A stretch of DNA of 29,212 bases. It comes from RGIG426 sp045600765 (GTDB taxonomy: Bacteria > Bacillota > Clostridia > Oscillospirales > Acutalibacteraceae). The notes under the pieces were generated by a model. That model did no database searches and was not told where the DNA came from. It saw only the letters and a program-made list of their open reading frames with translations. Of this stretch, positions 1 to 6,230 are shown one piece after another. The position numbers were made by a program, and so were the translations under genes. The stretch lies in NCBI GenBank assembly GCA_045600765.1, contig JAZRYM010000014.1:1-29212 (forward strand), given 5' to 3'. Each line of letters begins with the position of its first letter. Within the stretch, counting starts at the first letter, position 1.

Positions 1-1
1 C

Positions 2-316
2 GAACTCTCCGCCCAGGTGGACGAGATTGACGAAGACCTCGCCGCGGTGGAAGAAGACGTCTATGACGACGGTTGCGGCTGCGGTTGCGGCTGTGGCGAC
101 GATTGCGACTGCGGTTGCGATTGCGGTTGCGGTTGCGGCGACGACGATGAGGAATTTTACGAGGTCACCTGCCCCGCGTGCAACGCCGACTTCGAGGTGG
201 ACGAAGAAACCCTGCTCGAAGGCGCGATTGTCTGCCCGAACTGCGGACAAAACCTCGAATTTGACATCGAGGAATGCTGCTGTGACGACGATTGCGATTG
301 CGATTGCGAAAAATAA
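2..316 (+). CDS. CD1247-family zinc-ribbon protein, cysteine-rich, 5'-truncated
   Basis: The reading frame is open from the window edge and stops with TAA at 314-316, so the N-terminus lies outside. The visible part begins with an acidic helical stretch (ELSAQVDEIDEDLAAVEEDV), then a Cys/Gly/Asp run, then a C4 zinc ribbon (CPAC...CPNC), and ends in a second Cys/Asp tail (CCCDDDCDCDC). The order acidic helix, linker, zinc ribbon matches clostridial CD1247 N-terminal-domain proteins, whose function is not established. The usual Asp/Glu-rich linker is here replaced by about ten Cys alternating with Gly and Asp, and six more Cys lie in the tail. Family assignment is by recognition of the layout and is moderately sure; a metal-binding role is inference only. 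Confidence 0.7.
   Translation, partial: ELSAQVDEIDEDLAAVEEDVYDDGCGCGCGCGDDCDCGCDCGCGCGDDDEEFYEVTCPACNADFEVDEETLLEGAIVCPNCGQNLEFDIEECCCDDDCDCDCEK
71..141 (+). repeat. Hexanucleotide-type tandem repeat (ttgcgg/ttgcga units) inside the CDS
   Basis: Imperfect tandem six-base units of the type ttgcgg, ctgcgg, ttgcga encode the CG/CD dipeptide run of the cysteine-rich protein. A shorter run of gattgc units follows at about 288-307 and encodes the terminal CDCDC. Such runs are prone to in-frame slippage, so copy number may vary between strains. Confidence 0.75.
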
Positions 317-333
317 AACCCTAAACAACCATC

Positions 334-374
334 GAAACCACCGCCCCGGCAAATGTCAAGGCGGTGGTTTTCAA
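334..374 (+). terminator. Rho-independent terminator after the CD1247-family gene
   Basis: The arms gaaaccaccgcc (334-345) and ggcggtggttt (360-370) pair over 11 bases, with a 14-base loop and a short T run (tttt). It lies 18 bases after the stop codon. The T tract is short, so termination may be partial. Confidence 0.65.
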
Positions 375-381
375 AAAATCA

Positions 382-409
382 TTGACAAATCGAATTTTCG
401 TGCTATAAT
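382..409 (+). promoter_or_regulatory. Sigma-A promoter for the antisense RNA
   Basis: A perfect -35 box TTGACA (382-387), a 16-base spacer and a perfect -10 box TATAAT (404-409) are present. The -10 box is preceded by TG in the extended position (TGC-TATAAT). The predicted start is near 416. No plus-strand protein gene follows, which points to a non-coding product. Confidence 0.85.
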
Positions 410-420
410 AAAGACAAAGA

Positions 421-442
421 GGCTACCGATAGACGGTTAGCC
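421..442 (-). terminator. Hairpin at the 3' end of the toxin mRNA (also 5' hairpin of the antisense RNA)
   Basis: On the minus strand ggctaaccg and cggtagcc pair around tctat and are followed by tctttgtctttatt. The same DNA gives the 5' stem-loop of the plus-strand RNA. The stop codon of the 40-aa ORF (437-439) is inside it. Confidence 0.5.
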
Positions 443-559
443 CCGTGTTTTGGTTAAAAAATAACCGCTACCGTTGGCTTGGGGCGGGTATTTTTTTATG
501 CTTACGATGTAGCCTGTGGCTGCAACAAGGATTAATACTACTAAAAAGTAATAGTCCAT
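437..559 (-). CDS. Small hydrophobic peptide, putative type I toxin (40 aa)
   Basis: The ATG is at 559 and TAA at 437. The peptide begins MDYYFLVVLILVAATGYIV, a single membrane span at about residues 4-19, followed by SIKK and a polar tail ending KTRG. The ribosome binding site is exceptionally strong (AAAAAGGGGGTGAT, 5 bases before ATG is reached after GCT), and the gene has its own near-consensus promoter at 659-687. Length, one span followed by lysines, a strong SD and an overlapping antisense RNA with a perfect promoter all fit TxpA/Bsr/Fst-type membrane toxins. I do not recognise the sequence as a named family. The stop codon lies inside the terminator-like hairpin 421-442, so the mRNA ends almost at the stop. 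Toxicity is inference. Confidence 0.65.
   Translation of the reverse strand: MDYYFLVVLILVAATGYIVSIKKYPPQANGSGYFLTKTRG
464..497 (+). terminator. Terminator of the antisense RNA
   Basis: An imperfect GC hairpin (ccgc at 465-468 with gcgg at 484-487; a longer-range gcccc/ggggc pairing 440-444 with 481-485 is also possible) is followed by ta and seven T (491-497). The stem is weak but the T tract is strong. Confidence 0.55.
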
Positions 560-562
560 AGC

Positions 563-597
563 ATCACCCCCTTTTTCAAGAGGGCAAATGCCCTCTT
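563..597 (-). promoter_or_regulatory. Toxin mRNA leader: hairpin directly before a very strong Shine-Dalgarno
   Basis: The arms aagagggca (578-586) and tgccctctt (589-597) form a 9-bp hairpin with a two-base loop. It ends just before the purine-rich SD at 563-575. A further leader hairpin lies at 604-636, and a 5-bp hairpin (ggtgt/acacc, 640-652) falls at the predicted 5' end of the mRNA. Such folding is typical of type I toxin mRNAs, where it delays translation; the role here is inferred. Confidence 0.5.
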
Positions 598-658
598 TTA
601 AGTGAGGGCTAACCGCCTACCGTTATGGTAACCTCTTTGGGTGTAAAACACCGTGGGC

Positions 659-687
659 ATTGTACCATATCCTGCAAAGATTGTCAA
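659..687 (-). promoter_or_regulatory. Sigma-A promoter for the toxin mRNA
   Basis: On the minus strand: TTGACA (687-682), a 17-base spacer, and TACAAT (664-659). The predicted start is near 652, giving a leader of about 92 nt before the 40-aa ORF. Confidence 0.85.
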
Positions 688-691
688 CCAA

Positions 692-718
692 AAAGACGGT
701 CAAGCGTTGACCGTCTTT
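692..718 (-). terminator. Strong terminator of the dut end of the operon
   Basis: A perfect 12-bp stem (aaagacggtcaa / ttgaccgtcttt) with a three-base loop is followed on the minus strand by a T run (tctttttgg). It lies 16 bases after the dut stop and five bases before the toxin -35 box, so it insulates the toxin locus from read-through. Confidence 0.9.
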
Positions 719-734
719 CTTTATGCCGTTTTTC

Positions 735-1253
735 TCACTTCGACGTACTGCCGAACCCACCGTTACGCACGGCGGTGGCTTCGTCGTCCTCCGTCACACC
801 GAACGGCAGGAAAATTCCCTGCGCGAACCCGTCGCCCGCTTTGAGACTCAGGGTTTTGCCCGCTTTGCCGTCGTTTGTGATTTTAATAAAAATGTGGCCC
901 TCGTTGTCCGAGCCGTAGTAATCGCTGTCGATGATGCCGACCGTGTTGTCCAGTTGCAGGCGGAACTTAAATCCGAGCCCGCTGCGCGGAAACACGCACA
1001 ACACCCATCCGGGCGCGATTTTCGCGCGAATACCGGTGGGGATTTTCGCCGTCTGTCCGGGCGAAAGGGTCACGTCGCACGGGAGCACAAAATCGTACCC
1101 CGCCGACCCGACGGTGGCGCGCACCGGCAGACGTACCGCGGCAGAGGCGGCGGCGACGTCGGTATCGGGGAACGCATCGGCAAAATCCGCCGCAAAACGC
1201 GCCGCCGACACCCGCTCAAACTTCCCGACTACGGGCAGTTTCAACTCGTTCAT
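735..1253 (-). CDS. dut: dUTP diphosphatase
   Basis: Hydrolyses dUTP to dUMP and PPi, keeping uracil out of DNA and supplying dUMP for thymidylate synthesis. All five motifs of the trimeric dUTPase family are present in 172 residues: ATVGSAGYD (46-54), PRSGLG (89-94), GIIDSDYYG (106-114), GDGFAQ (140-145) and the glycine-rich C-terminal arm RNGGFGSTS (163-171). The N-terminal ~40 residues are a little longer than in many bacterial dUTPases. The ATG follows the topA stop codon without a gap, so the two genes are translationally coupled. It is the last gene of its operon. Confidence 0.95.
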   Translation of the reverse strand: MNELKLPVVGKFERVSAARFAADFADAFPDTDVAAASAAVRLPVRATVGSAGYDFVLPCDVTLSPGQTAKIPTGIRAKIAPGWVLCVFPRSGLGFKFRLQLDNTVGIIDSDYYGSDNEGHIFIKITNDGKAGKTLSLKAGDGFAQGIFLPFGVTEDDEATAVRNGGFGSTSK

Positions 1254-3347
1254 TTACGCTTCCTCCGTTTTGTGCACGGTTTTCGTAAACCCGCATCCCT
1301 CGGTCTGGCAGAACAGTTTTTCCGTCTTGCCCTTTTTCACAAACAGCGTTTTACCGCATTGCGGGCACACCTCGGCGCTCGGTTCCGTCCACGACACAAA
1401 GTCGCATTTCGGATAGTTACTGCACCCGAAGAACCGCCGCCCGTTGCGGGATTTTTTCGCCAAAATCGCACCGCCGCATTTCGGGCAAACACCAGCGGTC
1501 TTTTCGACAAGCCGTTTGGTGTTTTTACATTCGGGATAGCCGGGACACGCCAAGAATTTGCCGAAGCGACCCGCTTTAATCACCATTTTCCTCCCGCACA
1601 GTTCGCACACCTCGTCCGTTTCCACCTCCGGCACTTTGATGCGCTCACCCGACAGCGTTTGCTCCGCGGCATCCAGGCGGTTTTTGAAATCGCCGTAAAA
1701 TTCATCCAGCGTTTTTACCCAGTCGCTCTCGCCGCCCTCCACCGCGTCCAGACGTTTTTCCATCTGCGCGGTGAATTTCACGTCGACGATTTCGGGGAAC
1801 TGCTCCTCCATCCATTTGGTGGTCACTTCGCCGAGGGCGGTCGGCTTAAACGCCTTGCCCGCCCGCTCAATATACTCGCGGGACAAAATGGTGCTGATGG
1901 TCGGCGCATAGGTGGACGGACGGCCGATGCCGTTCTCCTCCATCGCTTTGACGAGCGACGCCTCGGTAAACCGCGCCGGCGGTTGGGTAAAGTGTTGGTT
2001 CGGGGTAAGGGATTTGAGGGTGAGTTCCATCCCCTCCGCAAGTTCGGGAAGCGAGGCGTTCTCCTCGTCCTCCTCGTCCTTGCCCTCCACATACAGCACC
2101 GTATACCCGTCAAACGCGACGGTGTAGCCGGATGCCTTAAACACATAGTTGCCCGCCTCAATATCCGCTTGGCAGGTCTTTTGGACACACACTTCCATAA
2201 GGCTCGCGATAAACCGCTCCCAAATCAACTTATACAGTTTGTACTGGTCGGCGGTGAGCGCCTCTTTCACGGAAGCGGGCGTAATGGACGGCGTAGACGG
2301 GCGAATTGCCTCGTGCGCGTCCTGCGCGCCTTTGCGGGACTTGTAGTGGCGGGGTTTTTCCGGCAAATACTCTTTGCCGTACACCTGCTCAATATAGGCG
2401 TTGCCCTCTTTGCGGGCATCTTCCGAAATGCGCAGGGAATCGGTACGCATATAGGTGATAAGACCGACCGCGCCGATACCGGGCAAATTCACGCCCTCAT
2501 AGAGTTCTTGCGCGGTTTTCATCGTCCGCCGCGTCTCAAACCCCAGTTTGCGGTTGGCTTCCTGCTGTAACGTCGAGGTGACGAACGGCGGCGCCGGTGT
2601 CACGCGGCGTTGGCTGTATTTGACCGCGCCCACTTTGTAGGTTGCCGCTTGCAACTCCTCGGAAATCGCGGTGGCGGCGGCACCGTCGCTGATTTTGATT
2701 TTTTGTTTTTTGTCGCCGTAGAATTTGGCGGGGAACGCTTTGCGACTGCCTTTCGTATGAAGCAGGGCATCGAGCGTCCAATATTCCTCGCTTTGGAACG
2801 CGCGGATTTCCTCCTCGCGGTCGATAACCAGTTTCACCGTCGCCGATTGCACACGGCCGGCAGACAACCCTTTACGGATTTTCCGCCACAAGAACGGGCT
2901 GATTTTATAACCCACAATGCGGTCAAGCACGCGGCGCGCCTGTTGCGCGTTGACAAGGTCCATATCAATGGCGCGCGGATGCGCCATCCCCTGCTTAATG
3001 CCGCTTTGGGTAATTTCGTTAAAGGTCACGCGGTTTTTGTCTTTCAAATCGACACCGAGCAAACTCGCCAAGTGCCACGAAATGGCCTCTCCTTCGCGGT
3101 CCGGGTCAGCCGCGAGCAACACGCGGTCGGCACGGTCGGCGTGCTCGCGCAGTTCGCGGATGAGCGCGGATTTGCCCGCGATGTCCACATAACGGGGTTT
3201 GAACCCGTGCTCCACATCCACGCCGAGCAGGGTTTTCGGTAGGTCGCGGACGTGCCCTTTGGATGCCATAACCTCGTACCCGCTTCCCAAATATTTTTGA
3301 ATGGTTTTTGCTTTGGAGGGAGACTCCACAATCACCAAAGTTGCCAT
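1254..3347 (-). CDS. topA: DNA topoisomerase I (type IA)
   Basis: Relaxes negative supercoils through a transient 5'-phosphotyrosine link. The 697-residue protein starts with the TOPRIM domain (MATLVIVESPSKAKTI; DPDREGEA at 81-88). The catalytic tyrosine is in GLITYMRTDS (Y299). Three C4 zinc ribbons close the protein (CELC...CPGYPEC, CPKC...CSNYPKC, CPQC...CQTEGC, roughly residues 580-690). Length is normal for Bacillota. It lies two bases after dprA and directly before dut, and the dprA-topA order is common in this phylum. The start is set by the conserved MATLVIVESP and an upstream purine run. Confidence 0.97.
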   Translation of the reverse strand: MATLVIVESPSKAKTIQKYLGSGYEVMASKGHVRDLPKTLLGVDVEHGFKPRYVDIAGKSALIRELREHADRADRVLLAADPDREGEAISWHLASLLGVDLKDKNRVTFNEITQSGIKQGMAHPRAIDMDLVNAQQARRVLDRIVGYKISPFLWRKIRKGLSAGRVQSATVKLVIDREEEIRAFQSEEYWTLDALLHTKGSRKAFPAKFYGDKKQKIKISDGAAATAISEELQAATYKVGAVKYSQRRVTPAPPFVTSTLQQEANRKLGFETRRTMKTAQELYEGVNLPGIGAVGLITYMRTDSLRISEDARKEGNAYIEQVYGKEYLPEKPRHYKSRKGAQDAHEAIRPSTPSITPASVKEALTADQYKLYKLIWERFIASLMEVCVQKTCQADIEAGNYVFKASGYTVAFDGYTVLYVEGKDEEDEENASLPELAEGMELTLKSLTPNQHFTQPPARFTEASLVKAMEENGIGRPSTYAPTISTILSREYIERAGKAFKPTALGEVTTKWMEEQFPEIVDVKFTAQMEKRLDAVEGGESDWVKTLDEFYGDFKNRLDAAEQTLSGERIKVPEVETDEVCELCGRKMVIKAGRFGKFLACPGYPECKNTKRLVEKTAGVCPKCGGAILAKKSRNGRRFFGCSNYPKCDFVSWTEPSAEVCPQCGKTLFVKKGKTEKLFCQTEGCGFTKTVHKTEEA

Positions 3348-3349
3348 CG

Positions 3350-4645
3350 TTATCGTCCTTTCCTTACAGCCGAGCGGGCGTATTGCCGACCGGCAAAACT
3401 CTGTACCGCGCCAAACAGTTCCAACTCGGTCAATGCCGAGAGCACCACCGCCGGAGAAAGCGCGGTTTCCTCGGCGATATCGTCCAAGTTTTTCGGGATT
3501 GCCGTAAGTGCGGCAAACACCGTCTGTGCCGGTGCGGATGCGCCGTCCGGCAAGGTTTCCACTACCGCGACGTCCGTTTCTTTCGGCGCGGCAGGTGGCG
3601 TTTTAGGCGCCATCGCGGACGGTTTTGCTTTTTCCGTTTCTTTTGCTTTTTCCGCCCGTTTTTTGAACAAGCGACGGCGCGGACGGTCGGAAGAATCCGA
3701 CTCCTCGTTTGCCACCGCCTTTTTGCGGAATTCCTCTTCCGCGGTAAACGCCGCCGCCAAATCCATCGCCGCGGCGTAAGTCGGCAGATATTCCGACAGC
3801 ACGTCGGTACTGCGGGTAACGAGCAATGCTCCTTCCCGAATGAGGTTGTGACAACCGGCGCACCATACCTCGTCGCCGGGAACGGCGAACACGTCGTGCC
3901 CTTGTTCCCGCGCGCAATGAGCGGTAATCAGGGTGCCGCTGCGCGCCTGCGCTTCGGTCACAAGCGTGCCGAGCGACAAGCCCGCCATTAAGCGGTTACG
4001 CACGAAAAAGGTGCCTTTGCCGACCGTGGTTCCCGGCGGGTATTCGGAAAAGAGTGTCCCGCCGCAGTCAAGCAACCTCTCGCGTAACGCGGCGGTCTCC
4101 GTCGGGTAATTGACGTCCAGTCCGCACGCCTGCACCGCTATGACGTTGCCGCCGCAATCGAGCGCGGTTTGCATCGCCACCGCATCTCCGCCAATCGCAC
4201 CGCCCGACACAATGGTAGCACCACCGGCAACGAGACCCGCCGTCAAATAGGCGGTTTTGTGCGCACCGACGGGCGTGATACTGCGCGGGCCGACCACCGT
4301 TACGCAAAGCGAATCTTCGGGAAGCCCGCGAAAATCGCCTTTGCCGTAAAGCACGGGCGGCAAGTCGGGCAAATTGAGAAGTCGCGCGGGATAAAGCGCG
4401 TCGTCCGGTGTCAGCACGAAGATGCCGTTTTTCTCGCACGCGGCAAGCACCGCTTCGGCATCGGCAAGCGTGGTTTCTTTCAGCCGTTTTATGAGGTCTT
4501 GTTTCATTCCCGCGGCAGCAAGCGCCGTTTCGTCCGCCTCAAAGACGGCGCGGGGATGTTCCAGCGCGCGCAAAAGGGGCGCGACCGCGGGATTACCCGC
4601 TTTCAGCGCCAACGAAAGCCATATCCAGAAAAGCCGAATATCCAT
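3350..4645 (-). CDS. dprA: DNA-processing protein DprA
   Basis: Loads RecA on incoming single-stranded DNA in natural transformation. The chosen ATG at 4645 gives 431 residues (MDIRLFWIWLSLALK...). The frame is open further upstream, but that part would overlap the preceding gene and is basic, unconserved sequence. Visible parts are a helical N-terminus, the Rossmann core (VTVVGPRS at 116-122, SGGAIGGD at 147-154, FFVRNRLMAGLS and TEAQARSGTLITA), a long Ala/Lys/Pro-rich linker, and a C-terminal winged helix (about 375-425). The usual RGID of the core is replaced by IGGD, which is unusual. It sits in an operon with topA. Confidence 0.93.
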   Translation of the reverse strand: MDIRLFWIWLSLALKAGNPAVAPLLRALEHPRAVFEADETALAAAGMKQDLIKRLKETTLADAEAVLAACEKNGIFVLTPDDALYPARLLNLPDLPPVLYGKGDFRGLPEDSLCVTVVGPRSITPVGAHKTAYLTAGLVAGGATIVSGGAIGGDAVAMQTALDCGGNVIAVQACGLDVNYPTETAALRERLLDCGGTLFSEYPPGTTVGKGTFFVRNRLMAGLSLGTLVTEAQARSGTLITAHCAREQGHDVFAVPGDEVWCAGCHNLIREGALLVTRSTDVLSEYLPTYAAAMDLAAAFTAEEEFRKKAVANEESDSSDRPRRRLFKKRAEKAKETEKAKPSAMAPKTPPAAPKETDVAVVETLPDGASAPAQTVFAALTAIPKNLDDIAEETALSPAVVLSALTELELFGAVQSFAGRQYARSAVRKGR

Positions 4646-4674
4646 CGCGCTCGCTCCCGTGTTTTTGTGATTTT

Positions 4675-5460
4675 TTACTTTTGCAGTTCCCACATCGTAA
4701 GGCACGCCGCCACCGCCGCGTTGAGCGATTCGGCGCGTCCGCGCATGGGAATGGTCACCCGCTTGGTGCAGGCGTTTTGCACGTCCTCGGTGAGGCCGTT
4801 CGCCTCGTTGCCGATAACGCAAACGCATCCGTCACCCAATTCCACGTCGGTAATCGGGGTGGCTTCGCTGTCCGCCACGCAGGCGTAGACGGAAAACCCT
4901 TGCAACCGCAAAAGACGGATGCTTTCCGACAAATTGTCCACCCGTCCGGTCGGCAGGCGCAACGCGCCGCCCATACTGCCGCGCAGCACTTTCGGGTTAT
5001 CGAGCGCCACGCAATCGTCCGACAGCAGAATACCAGACAAATCGAACGCTTCCGCCGTGCGCAAAATGGTGCCCATATTGCCGGGGTCGCGCACCGCTTC
5101 CAGCGCCAGATACCGCCCGTCGAGCGGGAGCATTCCACTCGAAAGTTTGTCCGGCAGGCGACGGCACACGCAAAAGAGCCCTTGCGGGTTTTGGGTGTCG
5201 CCGATTTGCGCGGCAAGCGCGTTCGAAATCTCATACACCGTGCCCGCCTTGTCGCGCACCGCTTTCACCTGCGCGGGATAGCGGCGCTCCGCATCGGGGG
5301 AGATAAACGCCTCCACCACCGTCACGTCGGCGGTAGATACCTCGGCACAAAGGCGCGCGCCTTCAAGCACGAACAATCCCGTTTCCCGCCGCGCGTGGGC
5401 ATCGGAGAGCAGACGGCGCACCCGTTTTACCGCCGCGTTATCTCGGCTTGTTACGGTCAT
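4675..5460 (-). CDS. TrmH/SpoU-family RNA 2'-O-methyltransferase
   Basis: A SAM-dependent ribose methyltransferase of the SPOUT class, probably acting on rRNA or tRNA; the target cannot be read from the sequence. The three SpoU motifs are clear in the C-terminal two thirds: LEAVRDPGNMGTILRTAEAF, CVCVIGNEANGL and IPMRGRAESLNAAVAACLTMWE. The N-terminus (SRDNAAVKRVRRLLSDAHAR...GLFVLEGARL) is the L30e-like substrate-binding domain of the RlmB/TsnR-like group. The length, 261 residues, is normal. A run of GGGGAGG precedes the ATG. dprA follows 29 bases downstream, so the genes are probably cotranscribed. Confidence 0.92.
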   Translation of the reverse strand: MTVTSRDNAAVKRVRRLLSDAHARRETGLFVLEGARLCAEVSTADVTVVEAFISPDAERRYPAQVKAVRDKAGTVYEISNALAAQIGDTQNPQGLFCVCRRLPDKLSSGMLPLDGRYLALEAVRDPGNMGTILRTAEAFDLSGILLSDDCVALDNPKVLRGSMGGALRLPTGRVDNLSESIRLLRLQGFSVYACVADSEATPITDVELGDGCVCVIGNEANGLTEDVQNACTKRVTIPMRGRAESLNAAVAACLTMWELQK

Positions 5461-5506
5461 CGTCGTCCTCCCCTTTCCGGTAATTTTATCGGTACTTTTT
5501 TAGTAC

Positions 5507-5536
5507 ATTATAGGAACGAATTTCGCGAAAAAACCC
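5507..5536 (-). promoter_or_regulatory. Possible promoter for the methyltransferase-dprA-topA-dut operon
   Basis: A perfect TATAAT on the minus strand (5512-5507) lies 46 bases before the ATG. The -35 region is a poor match (ggtttt). A 6-bp inverted repeat (ggaacg 5513-5518 / cgttcc 5536-5541) surrounding the palindrome tttcgcgaaa covers the -35 region and could be an operator. Confidence 0.45.
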
Positions 5537-5557
5537 GTTCCGAAAAATCAAAAATAC

Positions 5558-5619
5558 GGTCGGCAGATTTGTCGACCTATGCAAGTCGTCCGTCGGCGCG
5601 CGTAGGCGCACCGACGGAC
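5558..5619 (-). terminator. Hairpin region after rplT
   Basis: A 14-bp stem with one G-T pair (5588-5601 with 5606-5619, loop gtag) begins 7 bases after the rplT stop. It lacks a T run of its own. A smaller hairpin (ggtcg/cgacc, 5558-5577) follows and leads into gtatttttgattttt. Together they probably end the infC operon transcript. Confidence 0.55.
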
Positions 5620-5625
5620 AAAGTG

Positions 5626-5985
5626 TTATTTATTGAGCGCCGCTTTCGCTTGCTCGGTCAGCGCCGTGAACGCTTCCGCGTCCGCAATGGCAATCTCCGA
5701 GAGCATTTTGCGGTTGAGGGTGACACCCGCTTTTTTCAGACCGTTCATAAAGGTCGAGTAGTTCATCCCGTTCATTTTCGCGGCAGCGGAAATACGGGTA
5801 ATCCACAGACGGCGGAAATCACGTTTGCGCTGTTTACGGCCGATATACGCATATTGACCGGATTTCATAACCGCTTCTTTGGCGGTACGGAACAGCTTGG
5901 ATTTACCTTGATAATAACCCTTAGCGAGTTTCAGAACTTTTTTTCTTCTTTTGCGCGTCATCATTGCGCCTTTAACACGAGCCAT
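5626..5985 (-). CDS. rplT: 50S ribosomal protein L20
   Basis: A 119-residue basic protein beginning MARVKGAMMTRKRRKKVLKLAKGYYQGKSKL... with the conserved YIGRKQRKRDFRRLWITRI core. It binds 23S rRNA early in large-subunit assembly. In Bacillota it also represses its own operon by binding the infC leader, and a leader of that type is present upstream here (6750-6898). It is third in infC-rpmI-rplT, 22 bases after rpmI, with a good SD (aggaggt). Confidence 0.98.
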   Translation of the reverse strand: MARVKGAMMTRKRRKKVLKLAKGYYQGKSKLFRTAKEAVMKSGQYAYIGRKQRKRDFRRLWITRISAAAKMNGMNYSTFMNGLKKAGVTLNRKMLSEIAIADAEAFTALTEQAKAALNK

Positions 5986-6007
5986 TGTCTATACCTCCTA
6001 ATGACGA

Positions 6008-6205
6008 TTATTTGTACGGAATCATGCGTTTGACGGCCGCCACGTTGGTCGCATCCGCCACGGCGGTTTTCCGCAGATTTCTTTTGCGTTTGGTGGTTTT
6101 CTTGTTCAGGATGTGCGATTTGTAGGCTTTCGCGCGCAGGACTTTGCCGCCCTTGCTGAGCTTAAAGCGTTTTTTCGCACCGCTGTGCGTTTTGATTTTC
6201 GGCAT
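6008..6205 (-). CDS. rpmI: 50S ribosomal protein L35
   Basis: A 65-residue, very basic protein (MPKIKTHSGAKKRFKLSKGGKV...) with the family's typical start and length. It lies between infC (25-base gap) and rplT (22-base gap) in the conserved three-gene operon, with the SD aaggagg upstream. Confidence 0.98.
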   Translation of the reverse strand: MPKIKTHSGAKKRFKLSKGGKVLRAKAYKSHILNKKTTKRKRNLRKTAVADATNVAAVKRMIPYK

Positions 6206-6230
6206 AATGTATATCCTCCTTAATAATGTG

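Larger units (their letters stand above)
416..497 (+). ncRNA. Putative antisense antitoxin RNA of a type I toxin-antitoxin locus
   Basis: An RNA of about 80 nt is expected from the consensus promoter just upstream to the T7 tract at 491-497. It is fully antisense to the 3' half of the toxin ORF on the other strand (437-559). Its 5' end folds into a hairpin (421-442, ggcta/tagcc with ccg/cgg). Its segment 462-475 (taaccgctaccgtt) recurs almost exactly at 610-624 (taaccgcctaccgtt), in the DNA encoding the toxin mRNA 5' leader. The RNA can therefore pair with the toxin mRNA both over the ORF end and, in trans, at the leader. This resembles the logic of txpA/RatA and of the Enterococcus par (Fst) locus. 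The assignment is inferred from sequence layout; there is no expression evidence. Confidence 0.65.

Noticed and set aside
723..2570. 615-codon plus-strand open frame opposite dut and topA
   Set aside because: It is antisense to two complete, motif-bearing genes; its translation is Arg/His/Phe-rich low-quality sequence without any domain. High GC content leaves such shadow frames open.
4646..4828. 61-codon N-terminal extension of dprA
   Set aside because: It would overlap the 3' end of the methyltransferase gene, has Arg/His-rich unconserved sequence, and a family-like start (MDIRLFWIWLSLALK) exists at 4645.
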